This document shows, in pieces, positions 1 to 6,931 of a DNA stretch of 7,005 bases (positions are counted from its first letter, which is position 1; each line of letters opens with the position of its first letter). Below the pieces are notes generated by a model, which ran no database searches, was not told where the DNA came from, and saw nothing but the letters and a program-made list of their open reading frames with translations. Position numbers and translations under genes: made by a program. Location of the stretch: NCBI GenBank assembly GCA_021204885.1, contig JAJPYP010000161.1, positions 1-7,005 on the forward strand, written 5' to 3'. The stretch is from Prevotellaceae bacterium (GTDB lineage Bacteria; Bacteroidota; Bacteroidia; Bacteroidales; Bacteroidaceae).

Positions 1-1558
1 GGGAAAAGAAGAAACGAAGGAGGTTACCGTACGTATCGACCCCGAAGGCTTGCCCGGCCGGTTGGTGAAACTGCCCTTAGCGGCCGGTCATTATGGCAAC
101 TTCTACTCTAACGGCCAGAAAGTGTGGTACATGGAGGGACGCGACACCAAGGTATTCGATTTGAACGAACAAAAAGAAGAGACCGTGGGCGAAGGCGTTT
201 CCATGAGCGTGTCGGCCAATGGGAAAAAGGCTTTGTTCCGTAAGCGCGACCAATTATACGTGTGCGATTTCCCATGCGAGAAGGCTTCACTTGAAAAGCC
301 TGTGAATGTGGACGACCTTGTGGCCCCGGTAGATTACGCACAAGAATGGGCGCAGATTTTCAACGAGACTTGGCGTGCCTATCGCGACGGATTCTATTTG
401 GAGAACATGCACGGTGCCGACTGGAACGCCATCAGGGAGAAATACGGTCAGTTGGTGCCTTACGCCAAGACGCGCTTGGACTTGAACTACATCATCGGCG
501 AGATGATCGGCGAGTTGGCCTGCGGACACGCCTACGTGAATCCGGGCGAGGTAAAGGGGCCTGAGCGCATCCAAATGGGCTTGCTGGGTGCCCAGCTGAG
601 CCGCGATGGCAGTGGTTTCTACCGCATCGACAAGATTCTGCCGGGGGCTGTCTACAGCCAGGCACTGCGTTCGCCGCTCACCGAGCCGGGCATCGGCGTG
701 CAAGAAGGCGATTACATCATTTCCATCGACGGCGTTTCCACCGATACGGTAGACAACATCTACAGCTTGCTGGCCGGCAAGGCCGGCGTGCTCACCGAAA
801 TAGGCATCAGCAGCCAAGCATCAGCCCAAGGCGCACGCAAAGTGGTGGTCAACCCCATCGCCGACGAATACCCCCTCTACCATTACAACTGGGTACAGGA
901 AAATATAAGGAAAGTAGAAGAAGCCACCGACGGCAAAGTGGGTTATGTCTACATCCCCGACATGGGTCCCGAAGGATTGAACGAGTTCGCACGCTATTTC
1001 TATCCGCAACTCGACAAAGAGGCCTTGATTATCGACGACCGTGCCAACGGTGGCGGCAACGTGTCGCCCATGATTATCGAACGCCTCTTGCGCGAGCCCT
1101 ATCGCCTTACCATGCGCCGCGGCAGCACAAAGATAGGCACCGTTCCCGAAGGCACGTTGGTAGGCCCCAAAGTCTTGTTGATCAACAAGTACTCGGCATC
1201 CGACGGCGATTTGTTCCCGTGGAGCTTCCGTGCCACGGGCATCGGCAAGATTGTGGGTACCCGAACATGGGGAGGCATCATCGGCATCAGCGGCTCATTG
1301 CCTTACATGGATGGGACCGACGTGCGCGTGCCCTTCTTCACCAACTACGACGCCAAAACCGGCACGTGGATTGTAGAGAATCACGGCGTAGACCCCGACA
1401 TCCTCATTGACAACGATCCCATCAAGGAACAGGCAGGCGAAGACGAGCAATTGAACAAAGCCATCGAAGTCATCCTGCAAGAGCTGAAAGACCGCAAGCC
1501 GTTGCCGCCCGTGCCGGCACCGCGCACCTACAAAGATTTGGGTGTGGAAGTACAATAA
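1..1558 (+). CDS. Tricorn-like S41 family protease, C-terminal part (5' truncated by window edge)
   Basis: This is the C-terminal half of a tricorn-type serine protease, a family that cuts polypeptides into short oligopeptides. The reading frame is open from base 2, so the TTG at base 50 is internal and the real start lies upstream. About 518 residues are visible; family members are usually around 1,050-1,100 residues, so the N-terminal propeller is mostly missing. Counting residues from base 50: the end of a beta-propeller (to about 80), a helical segment with the catalytic His160 in CGHAY (bases 527-529), a PDZ domain (about 175-270, with VQEGDYIISIDGVS), then the S41 core (about 295-455). 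The core contains DDRANGGG, the nucleophile Ser384 in SASDGD (bases 1199-1201), TRTWGG, and Glu443 in VENHGVDPD (bases 1376-1378). The His-Ser-Glu spacing closely matches archaeal tricorn (His746, Ser965, Glu1023). Oddity: the residue before the histidine is Gly159, where tricorn has Ser745. Envelope location is inferred from the exported neighbour; the signal region is out of view. Confidence 0.95.
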   Translation, partial: GKEETKEVTVRIDPEGLPGRLVKLPLAAGHYGNFYSNGQKVWYMEGRDTKVFDLNEQKEETVGEGVSMSVSANGKKALFRKRDQLYVCDFPCEKASLEKPVNVDDLVAPVDYAQEWAQIFNETWRAYRDGFYLENMHGADWNAIREKYGQLVPYAKTRLDLNYIIGEMIGELACGHAYVNPGEVKGPERIQMGLLGAQLSRDGSGFYRIDKILPGAVYSQALRSPLTEPGIGVQEGDYIISIDGVSTDTVDNIYSLLAGKAGVLTEIGISSQASAQGARKVVVNPIADEYPLYHYNWVQENIRKVEEATDGKVGYVYIPDMGPEGLNEFARYFYPQLDKEALIIDDRANGGGNVSPMIIERLLREPYRLTMRRGSTKIGTVPEGTLVGPKVLLINKYSASDGDLFPWSFRATGIGKIVGTRTWGGIIGISGSLPYMDGTDVRVPFFTNYDAKTGTWIVENHGVDPDILIDNDPIKEQAGEDEQLNKAIEVILQELKDRKPLPPVPAPRTYKDLGVEVQ

Positions 1559-1561
1559 GAT

Positions 1562-1566
1562 AGGAG
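1562..1566 (+). promoter_or_regulatory. Shine-Dalgarno site (AGGAG) for the S9 peptidase
   Basis: AGGAG lies 6 bases before the ATG at 1573 and supports that start. An ATG at 1568 is closer but runs into TGA after two codons, so it is not a usable start. The whole gap between the two peptidase genes is 14 bases, leaving no room for a separate promoter. Confidence 0.7.
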
Positions 1567-1572
1567 CATGAC

Positions 1573-4287
1573 ATGAATAAGTTAAAGTATTTGGTCGTTG
1601 CCTTGTTGATGGCGGGCGGCATCCTTCCCCTCAGGGGGCAAACAGCCTTGAGAAGCTTGACGATAGACGATTTGGTAGCTTGGCGACGCATTACCGAGCA
1701 AGCCATCTCCGACGACGGTAAATGGGTAGCATGCAAAATGGAGCCTTGGGTTGGCGACGCCACCGTGGAACTGTATGATGCCGCCGGAAAGAAACGACTC
1801 GAAGTGCCCCGGGCAGACAGCCTGTTATTCTCTGCCTCCTCCAGCTACCTGCTCGTGTCGCAAACGCCGGGCAAAGCGTTGACCGACTCATTGAAAGTGT
1901 TGAAAACGAAGAAAGAGCAGATACCGATGAACGCTTTGGTCATTTACGCCGTTACAGGGACCCGGGAGACCATCGACTCGCTGGGGTCATTCCGTTTGGC
2001 CCAGACGGCCGATTGGTTGGCTTACCAGTGCGGGCGGAAAGACTCCTCCCTGCACGTGCGCCCGCTTGGCCAGGGAGAGACATTCCATATCCCCGCCGTC
2101 AAGAAGTATGGCTTCGCGGCCAAGAGCGGCATGCTCTACTACGTCACGTCGGGCGACGAAACCGACACGAAGCCCGGATTGTACGTGATGGACACCGCCA
2201 CGGGCACCATCTCGCCGGTGAAAGAGGGTAAAGGCGCGTTCAAACAGATGGTGTTCGACGAAAACGGCGACCGTCTGGCGTTTCTTTATTGCGAGCAAAA
2301 AGACTCTACCTATCGTGCCATGGATTTGTGGCTCTCTACCAATGGTGCTGCCGCCCAAAAGATTGCCTCGCGGGGCAACGAGGCATTCCCCGAAGGATGG
2401 GTCATCAGCGAGCACGGCAAGCTGCAATTCTCCAAAACAGGTTCAAGACTCTTCTTCGGCACATCGCCCGAGCCACGGCAGAAAGACACCCTCCAATTGG
2501 CCGAGAACCGTCCCGAAGTGCAAGTATGGAGCTGGAACGAGCCCGTACAATACACCATGCAAAGCTTCATGAAAGAGAGGGAACTGAAACGAAGTTACCG
2601 CGCCGTGTATAACGTGAGCAATGGAAGCATCTTCCAGTTGGCCGACGTTGACCTGCCCGAAGTCATTTTGGGAAACGAGGGCGATGCCCCCGTGGCGTTG
2701 CTTTCCGGTTACCGTGCCTATTCCCTCTCCTCCATGTGGGAGGGCCGCACACGGTTCGATTATTACACCGTATCGCTCGAAGACGGTCGGCGAACACCCT
2801 TGTCAAAAGCCGATTACACCCGTTACCGCATCTCCCCGCAAGGGAAATATGCGTATGGCTATGCCGAAACAGACAGTTGCTGGTATGCCTTTTCCCTAGC
2901 CGACGGGCAAAAGACCCGCCTTACCACCCCCCAAACCTTCACCGCTTGGGATGAAGAGAACGACGTGCCCGATTATCCCCGCAGCTACGGTGAGGCCGGG
3001 TGGACCCAGAACGATGCGAAGCTGCTCGTTTACGACCGCTACGACATTTGGGAACTCGACCCCTCGGGCACGAAAGTCCCTGTGAACCTCACCGTAAACG
3101 GACGCCAGAAGCACGTCACGTACCGTTTGGTGGAGTTGGACAAGGAAGAACGTTTCATCCACCCCGACGAGCCCCGGCTGCTCAAAGGCTTTGACCAGAC
3201 CACCAAAGGCAGCGGCTATTACACCACCCGCTTCTCGACACCCGCCTCTCCCAAGGCATTGATGGCAGGCAACTACATGCTCCGCACCATCGTCAAGGCG
3301 AAACAGGCCGACAAAGTCATATTCACGATAGAGACCTTTGAACAATATCCCGACATCCACTACGCGGGTATGGACTTCAAGAATCCCGTCCGCCTCACCT
3401 CGGGCGTAGAGCAACAAGCAGGCATTCGCTGGGGAACCCCCGAACTGATTTCATGGACCTCGTCAGACGGACAGCCGTTAGAGGGCGTGGTCTATAAGCC
3501 TGCCGACTTCGACCCCTCGCGCAAGTACCCCCTAATCGTGAACTTCTACGAACGCAATGCCGAAACGCTGTACAACTACCGCATGCCCGAGGCTCACCGT
3601 TCCACCGTCGATTACCACCTCTACAACAGCCTCGAGTACATCATCTTCAACCCCGACATACGCTATCCCTCCGACGGCTATCCCGGCGAGGATTGTTACA
3701 ACTGCCTCATGCCGGGCATCGCCAAGCTCATCAACGAAGGCTATGTAGACGAACATGCCATCGGAGCGCAAGGCCACAGCTGGGGCGGCTACCAAGTAGC
3801 CTACTTGGCCACACGCACCCCGCTCTTCGCCGCCATCGAGTCGGGAGCCCCCGTGGTAAACATGTTCAGTGCCTACGGCGGCATCCGCTGGGGTTCGGGC
3901 ATGGCACGCGCATTCCAGTACGAGCACGAACAGAGCCGCTTGAACGCCACGCCGTGGTCGTCGCCCAAACGTTTCTTCGAGAACTCCGCCCTGTTCTCCT
4001 TGGACAAAGTGCAAACCCCGATATTGATCATGCACAACGATTCCGACGGCCATGTACCTTGGTACCAAGGCATCGAGTTCTTCGTGGCCATGAAACGCCT
4101 CGGCAAGCCCTGCTGGCTGCTCAATTACCCGGGCGAGCCCCATTGGCCCATGAAGATGGCCAACCGCATAGACTTCCAGAAGCGCATGCTCCAATTCTTC
4201 AACCACTACTTGAAGCACGAAGCCATGCCCCAATGGATGTCCGAAGGCCTCCCCGCCATCGACCAACCGTTTGAGTTGGGATACTGA
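1573..4287 (+). CDS. Exported S9 family serine peptidase (prolyl oligopeptidase / dipeptidyl-peptidase type)
   Basis: A complete 904-residue serine peptidase of family S9, which hydrolyses oligopeptides rather than folded proteins. Residues 1-22 form a signal peptide: Lys3 and Lys5, a hydrophobic stretch at about 6-19, and likely cleavage after Gly22, leaving an N-terminal Gln. This predicts a periplasmic or surface location. No lipobox cysteine is present. Residues about 30-610 are a beta-propeller-like region made of repeated WD-poor blades. Residues about 625-885 are the alpha/beta-hydrolase domain, with nucleophile Ser736 in GHSWGGY (bases 3778-3780), Asp825 in HNDSDGHVPW and His857 in GEPHWP. 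Tyr659 in NFYERN sits where related enzymes carry the oxyanion-hole tyrosine, but the common YGGP-type sequence is replaced. At 904 residues it is longer than typical DPP IV (about 720-770), mainly in the propeller part. It follows the tricorn-like gene by 14 bases, so co-transcription is likely. Family is certain; exact cleavage specificity (dipeptidyl, acylaminoacyl or prolyl) cannot be read from the sequence. Confidence 0.95.
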   Translation: MNKLKYLVVALLMAGGILPLRGQTALRSLTIDDLVAWRRITEQAISDDGKWVACKMEPWVGDATVELYDAAGKKRLEVPRADSLLFSASSSYLLVSQTPGKALTDSLKVLKTKKEQIPMNALVIYAVTGTRETIDSLGSFRLAQTADWLAYQCGRKDSSLHVRPLGQGETFHIPAVKKYGFAAKSGMLYYVTSGDETDTKPGLYVMDTATGTISPVKEGKGAFKQMVFDENGDRLAFLYCEQKDSTYRAMDLWLSTNGAAAQKIASRGNEAFPEGWVISEHGKLQFSKTGSRLFFGTSPEPRQKDTLQLAENRPEVQVWSWNEPVQYTMQSFMKERELKRSYRAVYNVSNGSIFQLADVDLPEVILGNEGDAPVALLSGYRAYSLSSMWEGRTRFDYYTVSLEDGRRTPLSKADYTRYRISPQGKYAYGYAETDSCWYAFSLADGQKTRLTTPQTFTAWDEENDVPDYPRSYGEAGWTQNDAKLLVYDRYDIWELDPSGTKVPVNLTVNGRQKHVTYRLVELDKEERFIHPDEPRLLKGFDQTTKGSGYYTTRFSTPASPKALMAGNYMLRTIVKAKQADKVIFTIETFEQYPDIHYAGMDFKNPVRLTSGVEQQAGIRWGTPELISWTSSDGQPLEGVVYKPADFDPSRKYPLIVNFYERNAETLYNYRMPEAHRSTVDYHLYNSLEYIIFNPDIRYPSDGYPGEDCYNCLMPGIAKLINEGYVDEHAIGAQGHSWGGYQVAYLATRTPLFAAIESGAPVVNMFSAYGGIRWGSGMARAFQYEHEQSRLNATPWSSPKRFFENSALFSLDKVQTPILIMHNDSDGHVPWYQGIEFFVAMKRLGKPCWLLNYPGEPHWPMKMANRIDFQKRMLQFFNHYLKHEAMPQWMSEGLPAIDQPFELGY

Positions 4288-4345
4288 TTGAAGCGTAAAA
4301 AGAGAAGTCTTTGGAAGGAGTTTTTAGATGATAAATGATATGTAA

Positions 4346-4366
4346 AGGGATTTGTCCCTATCTTTT
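4346..4366 (+). terminator. Weak intrinsic terminator candidate for the peptidase operon
   Basis: A 5-base-pair stem (AGGGA, TTTG loop, TCCCT) is followed by ATCTTTT, about 60 bases after the S9 peptidase stop. The stem is short and the T-run interrupted, so termination here is only a suggestion from position and shape. The inverted-repeat block that begins at 4367 could contribute as well. Confidence 0.3.
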
Positions 4367-4516
4367 GGGAACTATACACTTGTTGACCTTTATTTGGGTT
4401 TTAACGGGTACTTGCATGCCACGTAAACCAGATTGACGATATTGATAAGAAGCAGATTATACGAATGCTTTTCATCTGATTACATAATATTTAAGGTCAA
4501 CAGGTATATAGTTCCC
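4367..4516. repeat. 150-base block with 26-base imperfect terminal inverted repeats (MITE-like)
   Basis: The left end (4367-4392, starting GGGAACTATACACTTGTTGA) and the right end (4491-4516, ending TATAGTTCCC) are reverse complements at 23 of 26 positions. Matching stops sharply at the outer ends and is lost inside, leaving a 98-base central segment (4393-4490) with no ORF. The arrangement of short length, matching ends, non-coding core and intergenic AT-rich position resembles a miniature inverted-repeat transposable element or the internally deleted remnant of an insertion sequence. No convincing target-site duplication is visible: both flanks begin with TT, which is uninformative. Other readings are an invertible DNA segment or a long RNA hairpin with a 98-base loop. 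The inverted repeat is directly seen; the mobile-element interpretation is inference, and I do not recognise the end sequence as any named family. Confidence 0.6.
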
Positions 4517-4608
4517 TTCCTTAAATCGAAGTCGCATTATTATATAGTACTTTGTTAAACTTCTTCAATACATTTAGGAACGTAGTGTTTTTCCTTTGTT
4601 TCTATTTG

Positions 4609-4620
4609 AATTTTAAAATT
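4609..4620. repeat. Perfect 12-base AT palindrome
   Basis: AATTTTAAAATT is identical to its own reverse complement. It lies in the most AT-rich part of the gap, where such palindromes can arise by chance, so a function is doubtful. Confidence 0.35.
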
Positions 4621-4630
4621 TAAACCCCAA

Positions 4631-4665
4631 GCTTGTACAAGCATAGATCATATACTTCTACAAGT
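4631..4665. repeat. Pair of palindromic boxes, core CTTSTACAAG
   Basis: GCTTGTACAAGC (4631-4642) is a perfect 12-base palindrome. ACTTCTACAAGT (4654-4665) is a near copy of its core and is itself nearly palindromic. The boxes start 23 bases apart, about two helical turns, which resembles a paired protein-binding site. No promoter or gene start is nearby, since both flanking genes end here, so a regulatory role is speculative. Confidence 0.4.
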
Positions 4666-4688
4666 AGGGAGCTTCGGCAAACAGGGGG

Positions 4689-4706
4689 CGCTTGCATTGG
4701 GAAGCG
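4689..4706 (-). terminator. Possible weak terminator hairpin downstream of the helicase
   Basis: CGCTT (4689-4693) pairs with AAGCG (4702-4706) around an 8-base loop, about 45 bases beyond the helicase stop on the minus strand. On that strand it is followed by a C-run and only TGTTT, so it lacks a proper T-tract. Position makes it the best hairpin candidate for ending the minus-strand transcript, but the evidence is thin. Confidence 0.2.
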
Positions 4707-4748
4707 TAGGCGCGAAGAACCGGCCTTATTCGGTGCATGAAAGCGGCG

Positions 4749-6929
4749 TCATTTTTCTTTGCGGTATGCTTTCACCATTTCTATAATCGTCTCTCCATAT
4801 TTCTCCATACCCTTTTGCCCGAAGTAGGGGATGAGGGCAAGGGTCGCCATGGTCGTGGGCAAGAGGTTGCTGATGCCCATTATCGCCTTTTGCTGGATAA
4901 TGGTATAGACGGGCACTCCCAACCGGGCGGCTTCGGCGTTGCGCCATTCCGTCAAGCGGCGGTACAATACGGGATGGAGAATGTCGGCAGGAACGGCGGC
5001 GGTGGCGGCAGTGCGTTTCCTCTTTTCTTTAAGAACGCCGCCTGTCAGTCCCTCTTCCATCTCTTTGCTTCTCCTTGTGGATGCTTTCGCCCGTTTCTCC
5101 TTACCCGGTGTGGAATTGTCGATGGAAAGGAGAGCCTTTCTTTTCAAATACTCCGTTACTTGGAAGCCGTTGTCGTGTACGTAGTCCAACAGTGCGGACT
5201 TCAAGTGGAAACGGCGTTCCAACTCCTCCATGGCTTCATGGAGCCGCTTCTTTATCTCTTTGTTGTCGGTGTCGACGGTACTTTGCAGCAGTTGCTCCAA
5301 CGGGTCGAGTTGTTCCAAGAAGTAGGCTGTGGCCGAATGGATGCGGGCTTGCAGCGTGGGGTCGGTGTGGTAATCGGCCGCTTCGTTGACCAAGCGGGTG
5401 TACTGTGTGTTGAACCTTCCTGCCACTTCGATTACCTTCGTGCCGAACCGTGCCGTCTCTTCTTTATAGGCGGCCAGCTGTTTGGGATAGCGTTTGTAGA
5501 GGTATTCGTCCACGATACGCACGTAGCGGCGCAAGGCCTGTTCCAATGGTTGGAAGTCGAACAAGCCGCCCAGCAACTCCAAGAAGTAGGCTTGCTGCAA
5601 GGTGGAGAGACGCTGCTCGTCGGGTTGGTTCCGGCGGGCTTCCAAGATGAACGTGTCTACCGATTGGTCGGCGATGATGGCCTTTTGGGTGAGCGGGGCG
5701 CTCAGTACCAAACCCTCCAAGGTCTTGCACCGGCTTAACGCCACATAGGCTTGCCCGTGCGCGAAAGCGGTACCTGCGTTGATGATGGCGTGCTCGAAAG
5801 TGAGCCCTTGGCTCTTGTGGATGGTGATGGCCCATGCTAATTTCAAGGGGTATTGACGGAAGGTGCCCTCCACCTCTTCGGTAATCTCCCCCGTCTGTTC
5901 GTTCAGTACGTATTTGGCGTTGCTCCACACCTCTTCTTGCAATTCAAAGGGCTTGCCTCCTCGTGGGCACACCTCTATATGCTCTTTGCCCAATGCGGTG
6001 ACTTGTCCTATCATGCCGTTGTAATAGCGGCGCTCGCCCGAAGTGTCGTTCTTCACGAACATCACTTGCGCTCCCTGTTTGAGTTCCAACGCCTCGTCCG
6101 TGGGGAAGGAGTAGGCGGGAAAGTCACCGTCGATGGTGGCGCGGTAGGTGTAGGCGTGTCCGGTCAGCCGTTCCAACGCCTGCTCGTTGATGCGGTGGGC
6201 TTGGTAGTTGTGGGTGACAAGGTGGATGAACCCCTCATTATCACGGGGCGTGAAATGGGGGATATAGCGGCTGTTCAGGGCTGCCAATACTTGGGCGTCG
6301 CAACGGTTCTCGCGGATGCTGTTGAGCAAGTCAAGGAACGTGCCGTTCTCCTGCCGGTAGACTCTTTTCAGTTCGATGGTGCAGTATTCGGTCTGCTTCA
6401 AGGCTTGGCTGGAGAAGAAGTAGGGGGTGTCGTAGTACTTGCCCAGGAGTTGCCACTCCTCCTCTTTCACCACAGGGGCGAGTTGCTGCAAGTCGCCTAT
6501 GAGCAGCAGCTGCACGCCGCCGAAGGGCTTGTATCGGTTGCGATAGCGCCTCAACACGGCATCCACAGCATCGAGCAAGTCGGCACGTACCATGCTGATT
6601 TCATCGATGACTAATAGGTCCATGCTGCGGATGATGTTGATTTTCTCCTTACTGAAACGGAACTTGGCTTTCCCTTCGGTGGAGTTAAAGGAACTCTGTG
6701 GAATGTACGGGGCGAACGGCAGTTGGAAGAAGGAGTGTATGGTGACGCCGCCGGCGTTGATGGCCGCGATCCCGGTAGGGGCAAGGACTATCATCCGCTT
6801 GGGAGAGTCTGCCTTGAGTTTCTGTAAAAAAGTGGTTTTACCGGTACCCGCCTTTCCTGTGAGGAAAAGATGGGTACCGGTCTGTTCAATGAGTCGTCGC
6901 GCCAGCGTGAGCTCGGTGTTCTGCTCCAT
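4749..6929 (-). CDS. Pif1/RecD-like SF1 DNA helicase with C-terminal HRDC domain
   Basis: A complete 726-residue cytoplasmic ATP-dependent DNA helicase of superfamily 1. Visible motifs in order: Walker A GKAGTGKTT (25-33, Lys31), motif Ia APTGIAAINAGG (50-61) followed by TIHSFF, Walker B VIDEIS (107-112), motif III GDLQQLAP (145-152), KRVYRQ (188-193), motif V AITIHKSQGLTFEH (367-380), and motif VI YVALSRCKTLEGL (395-407, arginine finger Arg400). TIHSFF and ITIHKSQGLTFE are typical of the Pif1/Dda/RecD2 group. Residues about 430-600 are mostly helical and not recognised. A Lys/Arg-rich linker (about 608-640) leads to an HRDC-like nucleic-acid-binding domain (about 651-720; YRRLTEWRNAEAARLGVP, then LPTTMATLALIPYFG, then KYGETII). 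The likely role is unwinding DNA in replication or repair; the substrate is not readable. The ATG lies 2 bases after the atpG stop with only a poor ribosome-binding site (ATAGG abutting the start), suggesting translational coupling to atpG. Confidence 0.93.
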   Translation of the reverse strand: MEQNTELTLARRLIEQTGTHLFLTGKAGTGKTTFLQKLKADSPKRMIVLAPTGIAAINAGGVTIHSFFQLPFAPYIPQSSFNSTEGKAKFRFSKEKINIIRSMDLLVIDEISMVRADLLDAVDAVLRRYRNRYKPFGGVQLLLIGDLQQLAPVVKEEEWQLLGKYYDTPYFFSSQALKQTEYCTIELKRVYRQENGTFLDLLNSIRENRCDAQVLAALNSRYIPHFTPRDNEGFIHLVTHNYQAHRINEQALERLTGHAYTYRATIDGDFPAYSFPTDEALELKQGAQVMFVKNDTSGERRYYNGMIGQVTALGKEHIEVCPRGGKPFELQEEVWSNAKYVLNEQTGEITEEVEGTFRQYPLKLAWAITIHKSQGLTFEHAIINAGTAFAHGQAYVALSRCKTLEGLVLSAPLTQKAIIADQSVDTFILEARRNQPDEQRLSTLQQAYFLELLGGLFDFQPLEQALRRYVRIVDEYLYKRYPKQLAAYKEETARFGTKVIEVAGRFNTQYTRLVNEAADYHTDPTLQARIHSATAYFLEQLDPLEQLLQSTVDTDNKEIKKRLHEAMEELERRFHLKSALLDYVHDNGFQVTEYLKRKALLSIDNSTPGKEKRAKASTRRSKEMEEGLTGGVLKEKRKRTAATAAVPADILHPVLYRRLTEWRNAEAARLGVPVYTIIQQKAIMGISNLLPTTMATLALIPYFGQKGMEKYGETIIEMVKAYRKEK

Positions 6930-6931
6930 AC

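Larger units (their letters stand above)
4288..4748. other. AT-rich convergent intergenic region without a recognisable gene
   Basis: This gap separates the stop of the plus-strand S9 peptidase from the stop of the minus-strand helicase. Bases 4288 to about 4660 are clearly AT-richer than the flanking coding DNA; composition returns toward the gene average from about 4670. I find no ORF with coding character, no tRNA or rRNA, and no good match to the Bacteroidetes promoter pattern (TTTG then TAnnTTTG). What it does contain is listed separately: a weak hairpin at 4346-4359, a 150-base inverted-repeat block at 4367-4516, perfect 12-base palindromes at 4609-4620 and 4631-4642, and a GC hairpin at 4689-4706. 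Confidence 0.7.

Noticed and set aside
50..52. TTG as the start of the first peptidase gene
   Set aside because: The same frame is open to the left edge and reads as continuous protein (ending IDPEG before this codon), and the protein lacks most of its propeller, so the start is outside the window.
287..817. Open frame of 176 codons on the minus strand
   Set aside because: It is antisense to the PDZ and histidine region of the tricorn-like protease, with no independent support.
1568..1576. ATG at 1568 as a start or tiny leader ORF
   Set aside because: It reads ATG ACA TGA, two codons only; the ATG at 1573 is in the peptidase frame and is well placed behind AGGAG.
3532..4266. Long open frame of 244 codons on the minus strand
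   Set aside because: It lies opposite the catalytic domain of the S9 peptidase, whose motifs are intact. The antisense protein is rich in Gly, Val and His with no family resemblance, as expected for an antisense shadow in GC-rich DNA.
4367..4516. Invertible promoter as the main call for the inverted-repeat block
   Set aside because: The arms have three mismatches, no TAnnTTTG promoter was seen inside, and both adjacent genes end at this gap, so inversion would have no obvious gene to switch.
4288..4748. tRNA, CRISPR array or integrase attachment site in the gap
   Set aside because: There is no cloverleaf-like sequence, no regularly spaced repeats and no tRNA 3' end; only single palindromes and one pair of inverted arms are present.
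4737..5738. Long open frame of 333 codons on the plus strand
   Set aside because: It lies opposite the helicase C-terminal half and shows no recognisable domain; the helicase frame carries conserved motifs and HRDC.
5853..6614. Open frame of 253 codons on the plus strand
   Set aside because: It is antisense to the helicase motor domain and shows no motif; the apparent hydrophobic runs are complements of the helicase codons.
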